The notes under the pieces: model-generated | What the model was told of the DNA's origin: nothing | The model's database searches: none | Seen by the model: the letters and a program-made list of their open reading frames with translations, nothing else | Shown here: piece by piece, positions 15,714 to 24,390 of the stretch | Layout: each line of letters starts with the position of its first letter | Numbering within the stretch: position 1 is the stretch's first letter | Assembly: GCF_001429765.1 (NCBI RefSeq) | Contig: NZ_LMJB01000002.1 | Location: 1,444-55,669, forward strand | From: Flavobacterium sp. Root901 | Lineage (GTDB): Bacteria; Bacteroidota; Bacteroidia; Flavobacteriales; Flavobacteriaceae | DNA length: 54,226 nucleotides | Direction: 5' to 3' | Program-made: the position numbers and the translations under genes

Positions 15714-16259
15714 ATGGCACGATTAACAGCTTTAGACCCAGATCAAACAGATGGGAAATCAAAAGAATTATTTACTGCGATAAAAGGTAAAATGGGCATG
15801 GTTCCGAATATGATGAGAACAATGGGAAATTCACCGGCCGTACTAAACGGGTATCTGGGATTGAGTACCGCACTTAACAGTTCATCACTTACACCAAAAA
15901 CAAGAGAACTAATTTCTTTAATGGTTGCAAATGAAAACGGATGTGACTATTGTAATTCTGCACACAGTTTCATTGGAGGAAAAATAGGAATTGATGCTGA
16001 TACCCTGGCTCAGGCGAGAATTGGAGTTTCATCAGATGAAAAAACAAACGCCGCTTTAGAATTTGCGAAAGCAGTACTTGATACAAAGGGAAATGTATCT
16101 GATGATGCTATATTAAAATTCAAAACCGCAGGTTATGGGGAGGAACAGATTGCAGAAATAGTGGCAGCAGTTTCATTGAGCATTTTTACAAATTACTTTA
16201 ATAATACCGCCAAAACAGATATTGATTTTCCAAAACTGGCGCTAATTCACCAAAACTAA
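15714..16259 (+). CDS. Carboxymuconolactone decarboxylase/AhpD-like protein
   Basis: The start is taken at ATG 15714 because the family begins MARLTALDPDQ; the open frame extends back to 15468 but that part is not protein-like. The product is 181 residues. It has the AhpD peroxidase signature with Cys77, Cys80 and His84 in GCDYCNSAH, as in alkylhydroperoxidase-type proteins that use a CxxC pair. A MVPNMM motif near residue 29 is also typical. It leads a run of plus-strand genes with two alpha/beta hydrolases, TauE/SafE and GAPDH, so a role in peroxide or electrophile defence is likely. Confidence 0.88.
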   Translation: MARLTALDPDQTDGKSKELFTAIKGKMGMVPNMMRTMGNSPAVLNGYLGLSTALNSSSLTPKTRELISLMVANENGCDYCNSAHSFIGGKIGIDADTLAQARIGVSSDEKTNAALEFAKAVLDTKGNVSDDAILKFKTAGYGEEQIAEIVAAVSLSIFTNYFNNTAKTDIDFPKLALIHQN

Positions 16260-16278
16260 CTTTAAACCAATAAAAATT

Positions 16279-17145
16279 ATGAAAGCAACTTATCACACAA
16301 GAAAAATCAACGGAGTTGAAATTTTTTACCGCGAAGCAGGAGATAAAAACAAACCGACTTTAGTATTACTGCACGGTTACCCAACATCTTCTCATATGTT
16401 TAGAAATCTGATTGTAGATTTATCAGACAAATATCATTTGATTGCGCCGGATTATCCCGGATACGGAAGAAGCGAGCAGCCGCCAATGAAAGACTTTGAT
16501 TATACTTTTGAAAATATGTCGAATATAGTAACTACGCTTTTGAGTGAGCTTGACATACAAAAATACAGCCTTTATTTAATGGACTACGGAGCGCCAATCG
16601 GGTTTAGGATTGCAAGCGCAAGCCCGGAGAAAATCGATACTTTAATAATTCAAAATGGCTGTGCTTATGATGAAGGTCTGGAAGCATTTTGGGATCCAAT
16701 TAAAGCTTATTGGAAAAACAGCAATGATAAAGAAGCCGAAGCTACACTTAAAACTTTTCATTCTCCTGACGGATTAAAATGGCAGTACACTCATAATGTA
16801 CCCGATGAAAGTGCCATATCGCCTGATAATTGGGAAATTGACTTAAGACACTTGGAACGTCCTGAAAACGGAGCGATTCAGCTTGCTATGTTTTATGATT
16901 ATCAAACCAATGTGGTATTATATCCAAAATGGCAGCAATATTTTAGAGATCATCAGCCCGAAACTCTGATTGTATATGGTAAAGATGATTATATTTTTCC
17001 TGGTGTAGGAGCAGAGGCCTTCAAAAAGGATTTGAAAAATCTGGAATTTCATTTATTTCCAACCGGACACTTTGCTCTTGAAAGCTTCGGAACAGAAATT
17101 GGCGAACTTATCAGTGATTTCCTTGACAGAAAAGTAAACAAATAA
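16279..17145 (+). CDS. Alpha/beta hydrolase with Asp nucleophile (dehalogenase/epoxide hydrolase type)
   Basis: A 288-residue alpha/beta hydrolase. HGYPTSS at about 32-38 forms the oxyanion region. The nucleophile elbow reads LMDYGAPIG with Asp102, so it belongs to the haloalkane dehalogenase/epoxide hydrolase branch rather than the Ser esterases. The acid lies in YGKDDYIF and the catalytic His in TGHFALES. A paralogue follows 88 bases later. It follows the AhpD-like gene by 19 bases. Substrate (epoxide, halide or other) is not determined. Confidence 0.87.
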   Translation: MKATYHTRKINGVEIFYREAGDKNKPTLVLLHGYPTSSHMFRNLIVDLSDKYHLIAPDYPGYGRSEQPPMKDFDYTFENMSNIVTTLLSELDIQKYSLYLMDYGAPIGFRIASASPEKIDTLIIQNGCAYDEGLEAFWDPIKAYWKNSNDKEAEATLKTFHSPDGLKWQYTHNVPDESAISPDNWEIDLRHLERPENGAIQLAMFYDYQTNVVLYPKWQQYFRDHQPETLIVYGKDDYIFPGVGAEAFKKDLKNLEFHLFPTGHFALESFGTEIGELISDFLDRKVNK

Positions 17146-17148
17146 GTA

Positions 17149-17198
17149 TATAATTTCATTCTGCAATACTCACGAGAATATTGCAGAATGAAATTATA
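17149..17198. terminator. Long inverted repeat between the two hydrolase genes
   Basis: About 22 bases from 17149 pair with the reverse complement ending at 17198, with one weak pair; the core arm is TTTCATTCTGCAATA. There is no T-run on the plus strand. It may attenuate transcription between the paralogues or stabilise the upstream mRNA. Confidence 0.5.
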
Positions 17199-17233
17199 AT
17201 AAGAAACTGTAAAAATCTTCAAAAGTATTTATC

Positions 17234-18136
17234 ATGACAACAGCTGTAAATTTTAACCCGCAGGATATCGATAATAATGTTTACTACCAATATGTTACCA
17301 TAGATGGAATACAAATTGGATATAGAGAAGCAGGCGTATCAAATCAAAATGTACTGTTTTTGCTTCATGGATATCCAAGTTCTTCTGTGATGTTCAAAAT
17401 GATAATTCCCATTCTGTCGAAGCATTTCAGGGTTATCGCCATAGATCTGCCGGCCTTTGGATTCAGCGATATTCCGAGTGAGGACGATTTTGATTATACG
17501 TTTAAAAATTATGGTGAATTAATCTCGGCATTTATGCTGCAAATGAAAATTAGCAAGGCAAGTTTTTATCTTTTTGATTATGGAGCTCCTATATTGATGC
17601 ACAGCATTGTTAAAAATCCGGATAGCGTAGAGATGCTCATTTTTCAAAATGGGAACATTTACATGGAAGGTGTTGGAGATAAATTAAAGGAAATAAAAAA
17701 ATTGTATGATGCAAATACTAATGAAAGTGCTTTACAATTAAATAAATTTTTTGAATTGGATTATACCAAATGGGAATATCTCAATGGTGTTACAAATAAA
17801 AACAGGGTTATGCCCGAAACATATCTTTTAGATCAATTTCTATTGGAGAGAGAAGGCGTAAAGAAAATTCAAATCAATTTGAAAAGAGATTATAAAACCA
17901 ATATTGAACTGTATCCGCTTTGGCAGGAAACCCTTAAAAAACTTCAGCCTCCCACTTTGATAGTGTGGGGAGAAAATGATGAATTTTTCAAAAGAGAAGG
18001 TGCAGAATTGCTGCACAAGGACATGAATAATTCCAAACTGCTTTTTTATCCTACCGGACATTTTGCGCTTGAAGAATTTGGATTAGAAATAGCCAGCGAA
18101 ATCATCGCATTCTGGCAATTAAATTTTAAACATTAA
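17234..18136 (+). CDS. Second alpha/beta hydrolase with Asp nucleophile
   Basis: A 300-residue paralogue of the upstream hydrolase. HGYPSSS at about 45-51, nucleophile Asp115 in LFDYGAPIL, acid in WGENDEFF, and His in TGHFALEE are all conserved. Both proteins share the DYGAPI elbow and the TGHFALE end, so they are probably products of a local duplication. The N-terminus is about 15 residues longer here. It ends three bases before the TauE/SafE gene. The substrate is unknown. Confidence 0.86.
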   Translation: MTTAVNFNPQDIDNNVYYQYVTIDGIQIGYREAGVSNQNVLFLLHGYPSSSVMFKMIIPILSKHFRVIAIDLPAFGFSDIPSEDDFDYTFKNYGELISAFMLQMKISKASFYLFDYGAPILMHSIVKNPDSVEMLIFQNGNIYMEGVGDKLKEIKKLYDANTNESALQLNKFFELDYTKWEYLNGVTNKNRVMPETYLLDQFLLEREGVKKIQINLKRDYKTNIELYPLWQETLKKLQPPTLIVWGENDEFFKREGAELLHKDMNNSKLLFYPTGHFALEEFGLEIASEIIAFWQLNFKH

Positions 18137-18139
18137 ATT

Positions 18140-18904
18140 ATGGAACAATATGCTTTTGAGATTTTTTTATTCTTTGCCGCATTGGCCGGAAGTGTGCTCA
18201 ACGCCGTTGCAGGAGGAGGAGGATTTATCACTTTTCCGAGTCTTGTCTTTGCAGGGGCTTCTCCGGTAAGTGCAAATGCAATTAGTACGGTAGCACTCTG
18301 GCCGGGCAATATTGCAAGTGCAAAAGCATTTCAGAAAGATATAAAAGCTTCCGGAAGAACCTTAATTTACCTGCTTTCAATATCCGGATTTGGCGGTTTT
18401 TTGGGTGCTGTGCTTTTAATTTTTGCTTCCTCAAAAACTTTTGAATTTTTAGTACCTTACTTTCTTTTGTTTTCATGGGTGATGTTTTCTTTCAGTTCCA
18501 AAATTTTGGCGTACTTTAATTCCAGAAAACAGGCTCAAAAAAGTTTTAGCTACGATCATAAAAAATTTTTCCCACTTTTAATATTGGGTATTTACGGAGG
18601 CTATTTTGGTGCAGGACTAGGAATGATGGTTTTGACCGTATTTACTTTTTACGGAATGAAAAACCTAAATGAAATGAACGGATTGAAAGTATTAATGGTA
18701 GCAGTAAACAATGGTGTTGCAGCGTTTACACTTTTATTCTCAGGATTTATAGATTGGCATTTTACCATAATTATGATTTCAGGAGCACTTATCGGCGGCT
18801 ATTATGGGGCTTCGGTAACACGAAAAATAAATCAGGATATACTAAAAAAAATAATAATCGTAATAGGGGGATTAATAACCCTTTATTTCTTTATCGTTAA
18901 ATAA
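18140..18904 (+). CDS. TauE/SafE-family transporter
   Basis: A 254-residue membrane protein with about seven or eight hydrophobic segments. It has the family features: AGSVLNAVAGGGGFITFPSL at the N-terminus and the repeated GGYFGAGLGMM segment in the second half. Members export sulfite, sulfoacetate or other organic anions. It follows the second hydrolase by three bases and precedes GAPDH by 17, so it is in the same operon. Export of a hydrolase product is possible but unproven. Confidence 0.88.
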   Translation: MEQYAFEIFLFFAALAGSVLNAVAGGGGFITFPSLVFAGASPVSANAISTVALWPGNIASAKAFQKDIKASGRTLIYLLSISGFGGFLGAVLLIFASSKTFEFLVPYFLLFSWVMFSFSSKILAYFNSRKQAQKSFSYDHKKFFPLLILGIYGGYFGAGLGMMVLTVFTFYGMKNLNEMNGLKVLMVAVNNGVAAFTLLFSGFIDWHFTIIMISGALIGGYYGASVTRKINQDILKKIIIVIGGLITLYFFIVK

Positions 18905-18921
18905 TTTAAAAAATAAATAAG

Positions 18922-19905
18922 ATGAAAAAAATTGCAATTAATGGTTTTGGAAGAATTGGGAGAGCGTCTTTAAAAGTAATATTAGAATCTCCGGATCTAG
19001 AACTGGTAGGAATTAACGACCTTATGAGTATTGAAAATGCGGTTTACCTTTTAAAATATGACAGTATCTACGGTAAGTATGATAAAAAAGTAACTTTTGA
19101 AGGTAATAATATTGTAATAGACGACCGCAAAATAAGATACACTTCAATAAAAGATCCTTTGGAACTGCCATGGAAAGAACTGTGGGTAGATGCAGTTATC
19201 GAAAGTACAGGTTTGTTTACCAATAAAACAGATGCTGAAAAGCATATTACAGCGGGAGCTAAATTTGTTGTAATTTCTGGTCCTACAAAAGACACCCCGA
19301 CAATAGTACATGGGGTCAATACAGCAGAAGGTAAAGTTTCTATTTTTTCCTGTGCCAGCTGTACGACTAACAATATCAGTCCTCTTATAGAGATTCTAGG
19401 CCGCAGAATAGGAATAAAGAAAGCTATTTTAAATACCATACATGCTTATACTGCTTCTCAAACCTTAGTAGATGCTCCTTCTAAAAGAGAGCCAAGAATG
19501 GGAAGAACCGCAGGTATAAACCTGGCTCCGGCTGCTACAGGCGCTGCAATTGCTACAACCAAAGCGCTGCCTGAATATGTCGGAAAATTTGACGGTGTTG
19601 CGGTAAGGGTTCCGGTTCCTGTGGGATCTATTTCTGACATTACTTTTGTGACAGAAAGAAATACAACACCCGAAGAGATTAATGCTATATTGTCGGAAGA
19701 AGCTTTAACAGAACGCTATGCGAAAGTGGTAGCAGTTACAGATGAACCACTGGTATCAACTGATATTATTAAAAGTCCGTATGCAGCAACAGTTGATATG
19801 GAAATGACAAGAGTAGTAGATGGGGATTTGGTAAAAGTTATGGCATGGTATGATAATGAGTGGGGATTTACCAACCAGATGATCAGACAAATTCAGGAAT
19901 TATAA
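18922..19905 (+). CDS. gap: Type I glyceraldehyde-3-phosphate dehydrogenase
   Basis: A 327-residue GAPDH. The NAD site NGFGRIGR starts at residue 7, and INDL at 31-34 suggests NAD preference. The active Cys147 lies in SCTTNN (usually SCTTNC) and His174 in TIHAYTASQ. GAPDH oxidises glyceraldehyde-3-phosphate in glycolysis. Finding it at the end of a detoxification operon suggests an accessory copy, perhaps one that replaces an oxidised or alkylated housekeeping enzyme; that is inference. A hairpin follows the stop. Confidence 0.93.
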   Translation: MKKIAINGFGRIGRASLKVILESPDLELVGINDLMSIENAVYLLKYDSIYGKYDKKVTFEGNNIVIDDRKIRYTSIKDPLELPWKELWVDAVIESTGLFTNKTDAEKHITAGAKFVVISGPTKDTPTIVHGVNTAEGKVSIFSCASCTTNNISPLIEILGRRIGIKKAILNTIHAYTASQTLVDAPSKREPRMGRTAGINLAPAATGAAIATTKALPEYVGKFDGVAVRVPVPVGSISDITFVTERNTTPEEINAILSEEALTERYAKVVAVTDEPLVSTDIIKSPYAATVDMEMTRVVDGDLVKVMAWYDNEWGFTNQMIRQIQEL

Positions 19906-19920
19906 AAAAGTATTTTAATC

Positions 19921-19957
19921 CTAAAAAATGACGCTGAGCATCATTTTTTAGGGTTTT
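19921..19957 (+). terminator. Terminator after GAPDH
   Basis: CTAAAAAATGA at 19921-19931 pairs perfectly with TCATTTTTTAG at 19941-19951, followed by GGGTTTT. It closes the long plus-strand gene run. Confidence 0.75.
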
Positions 19958-20012
19958 CCAGGCATTACAATTTGCCTGTAATATAAAATTCTAATAACTT
20001 AAATCTTTAATT

Positions 20013-20633
20013 ATGAATTATGCAAAATTAGCTTTTACGGATGCTGTTAAAGACCTGCAGGAAAAAAAGGGAAGCAGAAATGGTTATGACAGAATGGAAA
20101 AAATGTCAGTCGTTGACGGACTTACCGATAATGAAATTTATTTTATAGAAGATCGCGACAGTTTTTATATGGCAAGTTTCGGTGAGAATGAATATCCCTA
20201 TATACAGCATCGCGGAGGACCAAAAGGCTTTGTAAAAGTCATTGATAATAAAACCATTGGAATTGTTGATTTTGTGGGAAACAAACAATATATATCTACT
20301 GGAAATATTGCTACCAATAATAATGTGGCTGTCATTATGATCTCTTATCCGCACCGTGCCAGACTAAAACTTTATGCCAAGGCAAAGATTGTAGAATTGG
20401 AGGACAATCAGCAATTATATGATCTGTTAAAACCTGAAGACTATAAGTTCCGTCCCGAGAGAATGATAGTATTCGAAATTCAGGCATACGACTGGAACTG
20501 TCCGCAACATATAACGCCACGTTATACAACTCAGGAGATTGATGAGGCACTAATGCCACAAAAAGAATACATCGTAAGCTTGGAGAATAAAGTAAAAGAA
20601 CTCGAAGAAAAACTGGGAATTAAGGAAGAGTAG
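20013..20633 (+). CDS. Pyridoxamine 5'-phosphate oxidase-like flavoprotein
   Basis: A 206-residue split-barrel protein of the PNPOx-like superfamily. The FMN-type barrel is seen in FYMASFGENEYPYIQHRGGPKGF and later VDFVGNKQYISTGN, then NVAVIMISYP. The C-terminus (about 182-206) is a short charged coiled coil, LENKVKELEEKL. Relatives bind FMN or F420 and reduce small molecules. It has no signal peptide. It stands alone between a terminator and the convergent VOC gene. The substrate is unknown. Confidence 0.85.
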   Translation: MNYAKLAFTDAVKDLQEKKGSRNGYDRMEKMSVVDGLTDNEIYFIEDRDSFYMASFGENEYPYIQHRGGPKGFVKVIDNKTIGIVDFVGNKQYISTGNIATNNNVAVIMISYPHRARLKLYAKAKIVELEDNQQLYDLLKPEDYKFRPERMIVFEIQAYDWNCPQHITPRYTTQEIDEALMPQKEYIVSLENKVKELEEKLGIKEE

Positions 20634-20794
20634 GGATATGGGTACTACATTTAGCATTCAGTGCACATCCTGATGATGGGGATCTGGTAAACTCTTTTAA
20701 TTAAAGACAACAGCAATTTTATCCATCCTTATAAAAAAGAGATAAAGCTGCAACGTTTATTGCTACAGCTCTTAAAATTTTATAACTATTTGTT

Positions 20795-21256
20795 TTAATT
20801 ACCAATAATAGTATCAGTCTGAAAAATATTTATTTTATTTCCATCTACATCCTGAATCATTGTACAAAGCATTTTGTCGCCTGCAATATAAAGTTCGCGC
20901 CACACAAATGTCACTCCTTTTTCTTCAAGCTCTTGTGAGGCCGCTGCAAGGTCATTCACCTGCAGCACAATCGACTTATTACCAATTGGAGTCAGATGAT
21001 GTGGTGCTTCTGCAAAAAGCTCTTCAATTCGTTTTGCATTTGGCACCTGCAAAAGTTCAAGACGAAGTTCCCCGGCTTTTATAATTGCTGTTTCTGCCGA
21101 TCCGGCAGGAATAGTAAAGGTAACGCGGCTTACAAGATCAAAACCGAAAATAGATTTGTACCACTCGATAGACTGATCTAAGTCGGCAACCGTAAAAGCA
21201 ACATTGTAAAGGGAAAAAGAAGCCAGACCGTTTTTATTTAATGAAGTAGTTTCCAT
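20795..21256 (-). CDS. VOC-family (glyoxalase/dioxygenase fold) protein
   Basis: A 153-residue protein with two beta-alpha-beta-beta-beta modules: VAFTVADLDQSIEWYKSIFGF near 18-38, and the second half with VLQVNDLAAASQELEEKG. A late D-G-N-K segment (DVDGNKINIFQ) is typical. VOC proteins include glyoxalases, ring-cleavage dioxygenases and antibiotic-binding proteins. The metal ligands are not certain here. An FNR-type box and -7-like element lie 55-120 bases upstream. Confidence 0.82.
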   Translation of the reverse strand: METTSLNKNGLASFSLYNVAFTVADLDQSIEWYKSIFGFDLVSRVTFTIPAGSAETAIIKAGELRLELLQVPNAKRIEELFAEAPHHLTPIGNKSIVLQVNDLAAASQELEEKGVTFVWRELYIAGDKMLCTMIQDVDGNKINIFQTDTIIGN

Positions 21257-21308
21257 ATTAAAAAAATTAAAATTATTTAAACACCTGAAATGCGTATTAT
21301 TTAAAGTG

Positions 21309-21374
21309 CAAATTTCCGTTAAAAGATCTTTTTAATTATTGACATTTAATAGGAAAGGAATTGATTTATATCAA
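21309..21374 (-). promoter_or_regulatory. FNR-type box and -7-like element of the VOC gene
   Basis: TTGATTTATATCAA at 21361-21374 is a perfect TTGAT-N4-ATCAA box centred at 21367.5. On minus, GAAATTTG ends at 21309, giving the same 58.5-base offset as the DinB and NTF2/OYE promoters. The -7 has GA for TA and there is no -33 TTG, suggesting dependence on an activator. Confidence 0.5.
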
Positions 21375-21491
21375 GATAATACAAAAAAACAGCTACAGAT
21401 CAAAAAGCATCTGCGCAATCTTGAGCAGCTCTGTAATCTTGTCGTACAATAATAATGTTGTTTAAAATTAAATTTTACGACATTTGAATCC

Positions 21492-21528
21492 AAAAAAAAG
21501 CCCTTTTCATCATGAAAAAGGTCTTTTA
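21492..21528 (-). terminator. Terminator of hemA
   Basis: On minus the sequence reads AAAAGACCTTTTTCATGATG, then its near-complement ending AAAAGGGC, then an eight-T run. It is a strong rho-independent signal 120 bases after the hemA stop. The rest of the 21375-21649 gap shows nothing else. Confidence 0.75.
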
Positions 21529-21649
21529 GCTTACATGGGTTTTTAGATTTTTCCGATCAAGAGATGTAGAAAAGATTTAGAAAAACCTGAAGCTCTTCTC
21601 GTTTTGGCCCTAATGTGACAATTTTAGAACCGGATTAGTTCTGTAATTT

Positions 21650-22954
21650 CTATGAAAGATTGACTTTGTATTTTTCTTGTATTTGTATGGAAGACTTGTT
21701 TGGCGCAAGCTGACCTATTTGAAATATTTTTTCAATAAAATCAATACTTTGATCCAGTGAAGTATTTTCATTTTTTAAATGACTTGCAAAGTGGTTTGTT
21801 AATTTTTGAATAATTCTGGAACTGATTAAATCAATCTGGACTTCATCAAAATTGGTTGTTTTCTTTTTTTGTAAAGCAAATTCAGCTAATACAATATCAT
21901 TTAGCTTGGCTTTTAAGGCATGAATAGTGGGTGCAAATTTTCGATCATTTGCCCATGTATTCAATTCTAATTTCATATCATCAATAATAGCTTCTGCTGC
22001 AGGAATATGTTGTTTTCTCCTTTCCAGATTGTCATCAGTAATTTGAGATAAATGGTCTAAATGTATTAAAGTAATTCCCGGTATTTCTTCTACATTCGTA
22101 TTTACATTTCTTGGAATAGATAAGTCCAGAATTAATAAAGGTTTCTTTAAATTCAGCGATGTTTTGTCAATAGTTGGGTTTTTTGCTCCTGTAGCTACTA
22201 CCAGTACATCGGCCTTTTGAACTTCTTCTTGTAAATTGGCGTAATCTTTTACAATAACATTTAGTTTTCCGGCCAATAATTCAGCCTTGTTTTTTGTTCT
22301 GTTTATAAGGGCAATATGGCTGTTTTTAGTATGCTTTACTAAGTTTTCACAAGTATTTCTGCCAATTTTACCTGTTCCGAATAATAAAATATTTTTATTG
22401 CCGATATCAGTTACATTTCGGATAATATATTGTACTGATGCAAAAGAAACGGATGTTGCACCAGAAGAAATTTTAGTTTCTGTTTTGACCTTTTTACTTG
22501 CTTGAATTACAGTATTTACCAAACGGTCCATAAATGTATTTACTAAACCTTGTTGTTTACTATAATTAAAAGCGATTTTAATTTGGCTGATAATTTCAAA
22601 ATCACCCAGAATCTGACTGTCTAAGCCTGTCCCTACTCGAAACATATGGTTAACAGCTTCTTCATTCTTGTAGATATAACCAACTTCCTGAAATTCTTCT
22701 ACAGAACCATTGCTGTTTTTGCAAAGCAATTTAATTAACTCATAAGGATGATTGGCAAAACCATAAATTTCAGTTCTATTACAAGTAGAAATTACAATTA
22801 ATGATTCTATACCTTCTGCTTTGGCTTGTAAAAATAAATCAGATTGTGCTTTAGTATCTAAACTAAATTTCCCTCTAATTGCCGCATCTGCTTTCTTATA
22901 ACTCAACCCTAATGCGTAAAAAGTGGTGGAACTGGACATATTAAAATTTTCCAT
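21650..22954 (-). CDS. hemA: Glutamyl-tRNA reductase
   Basis: A 434-residue protein that makes glutamate-1-semialdehyde from Glu-tRNA, the first step of C5 haem synthesis. The catalytic Cys58 is in STCNRTEIYGF. The NADPH domain shows FGTGKIGRNTCENL, and the C-terminal helices form the dimer domain. The start at 22954 (MENFNMSSSTTFYALGLSYK) fits Flavobacterium homologues. It is alone here, not beside hemC or other haem genes, but is next to a cluster with a globin-like lipoprotein and a c-type haem lipoprotein. Confidence 0.95.
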   Translation of the reverse strand: MENFNMSSSTTFYALGLSYKKADAAIRGKFSLDTKAQSDLFLQAKAEGIESLIVISTCNRTEIYGFANHPYELIKLLCKNSNGSVEEFQEVGYIYKNEEAVNHMFRVGTGLDSQILGDFEIISQIKIAFNYSKQQGLVNTFMDRLVNTVIQASKKVKTETKISSGATSVSFASVQYIIRNVTDIGNKNILLFGTGKIGRNTCENLVKHTKNSHIALINRTKNKAELLAGKLNVIVKDYANLQEEVQKADVLVVATGAKNPTIDKTSLNLKKPLLILDLSIPRNVNTNVEEIPGITLIHLDHLSQITDDNLERRKQHIPAAEAIIDDMKLELNTWANDRKFAPTIHALKAKLNDIVLAEFALQKKKTTNFDEVQIDLISSRIIQKLTNHFASHLKNENTSLDQSIDFIEKIFQIGQLAPNKSSIQIQEKYKVNLS

Positions 22955-22977
22955 ATTTATGCTTTCCTTAAAAAGTT

Positions 22978-23006
22978 CAAAAATTATTACTGACTAATTT
23001 ATACAA
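22978..23006 (-). promoter_or_regulatory. Probable hemA promoter
   Basis: On minus, TTG at 23006-23004, 17 bases, and TAATTTTTG at 22986-22978 (one extra base in the -7 element). The start codon follows within about 25 bases. Confidence 0.45.
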
Positions 23007-23171
23007 CAACGCTAGAAGTACCTTTAACGCTATGGAATAGATTGATTCAAATTGGGTAATTTATATAATTGCTTTTACTTATAATGACATCAGGTTTTCA
23101 AAAAAAATATTCTTATCCTAAATATTCCTTATCTTAAACATATATCAAAATATAAGACCTGGCAGTATGAA

Positions 23172-23205
23172 ATTATAAAACGCCGCCTATTTCAGGCAGC
23201 GTTTT
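23172..23205 (-). terminator. Terminator of the globin-lipoprotein cluster
   Basis: AAAACGCCGCCT at 23177-23188 pairs with AGGCAGCGTTTT at 23194-23205 with one mismatch. On minus a TTTTATAATTTC tail follows. It closes the minus-strand cluster upstream of hemA. Confidence 0.7.
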
Positions 23206-23214
23206 CAGAAGAAA

Positions 23215-23808
23215 TTATTTTTGAACGATAGGAGTTCTCAATGATTCTAAAACAGCAACTATATCTGTATAAAGTTCCGTATTTGAAGCAACACCATTTG
23301 CATTGGCTGCAGCACCAACATATCCTTCAAATTTTGTATAATCTGCACTACTTGATTTTGTTCCCATACGAGGATTTTTTGCAGGATCATGTGCAGCTGA
23401 CATACTCAATCCAGAATACGTATTTACAGCGTTTGTGCCTCCCGTATTAAACGAAAAGAAATCAGTTAAATTATCTGATAATTTAGCGATATTAGTAGAT
23501 TGCGTAGTTCCGGTTTCTGCTAACAGCGGAGCAAAATGTGCCTGAAGATTACCTGAAGCATTAGATTGAATATCAGCAACAATTAATCCAATAGTTGAAT
23601 TTACCACTTTACGGAAATTCAAACGTCCCTGTTCAATCATTTGACCGGAATTATCTGGATCAGCAACCATTTTAGTTCCGCCTAATCGCTCGTAGATTGA
23701 AGCTTTTGCGGGCGGTTGTGGTGTTTCGTCGTCATTACTGCTGCAGGAAATCATAGTTGCAGATGCAGCAATTATTACACTAAGTGTAAGTTTTGAATAA
23801 ATTTTCAT
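23215..23808 (-). CDS. Group 1 truncated-haemoglobin-like lipoprotein
   Basis: A 197-residue protein with a lipobox ending MISC (Cys22). After a Pro-rich linker the mature part starts SIYERLGG, the hallmark start of group 1 truncated globins. Later NTGGTNAVNTYSGLSMSAAH gives a candidate proximal His140, and the C-terminal helix has TDIVAVLESLRTPIV. Between them lies extra sequence, so the match is divergent. It would be a haem-binding lipoprotein outside the inner membrane. Neighbours upstream are a membrane protein, DUF5777 and an OB-fold protein on the same strand. The fold is likely; haem binding is inferred. Confidence 0.7.
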   Translation of the reverse strand: MKIYSKLTLSVIIAASATMISCSSNDDETPQPPAKASIYERLGGTKMVADPDNSGQMIEQGRLNFRKVVNSTIGLIVADIQSNASGNLQAHFAPLLAETGTTQSTNIAKLSDNLTDFFSFNTGGTNAVNTYSGLSMSAAHDPAKNPRMGTKSSSADYTKFEGYVGAAANANGVASNTELYTDIVAVLESLRTPIVQK

Positions 23809-23827
23809 AAAATAAGGTATTAAAGGG

Positions 23828-24262
23828 TTAATTAAAAAAACGATTTATTTTTTGAGACAACTTGTAGCTCAAACTATTTTGATTCATAGGACAGACTTCT
23901 TTGCTTGCTAAATTTGCAGGTAAAATGTAACGCTTAGCATCATAACGCCCTTTAGCCATCAACTCATTGAAAACTTTCTCAGAGTTTGTAATTTTATTAT
24001 TGTGGAAATACACCACAACATTTCTTTTAATAATAATAGAATCAGATGTCAGGCCTTTTATGCTTCTTAAGTCAGCACATATTTTTCTTGCTTGCAGAGA
24101 ATCGATATCTGATTTAAAATCGATTCTGCTTATTTGCAGATTTGGAGTATCATAAACGGGTGGTTTTGCTGTTATAATATGAAAAAGCAAAATGGCAATA
24201 AATAGCACAAATACTCCGCCTAGTATAAAAAGTCCTTTTTTGATTGTTTTATTAATTTTCAT
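23828..24262 (-). CDS. Small membrane-anchored protein of unknown function
   Basis: The ATG at 24262 (MKINKTIKK) is preferred over the upstream ATG at 24304, because a basic start and a membrane helix at about 10-30 (GLFILGGVFVLFIAILLF) follow it. The product is 144 residues with the rest probably periplasmic. It has two Cys (in KICADL and KEVCPMNQN) and an SSxxxxxxKRNVVVYF-like strand. No family is recognised. It sits between the globin lipoprotein (20 bases downstream) and the DUF5777 protein. Confidence 0.6.
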   Translation of the reverse strand: MKINKTIKKGLFILGGVFVLFIAILLFHIITAKPPVYDTPNLQISRIDFKSDIDSLQARKICADLRSIKGLTSDSIIIKRNVVVYFHNNKITNSEKVFNELMAKGRYDAKRYILPANLASKEVCPMNQNSLSYKLSQKINRFFN

Positions 24263-24390
24263 AATTTTTTTGTTTTTAAAATTATCTACGTTTACATCAT
24301 CCATCCGGTTTTAGAAACAACAGTAAATCAATAAATTTAGAATGATTATAAATACAGAAATTACCTAATAATTTAATTATAAAGGAGATA

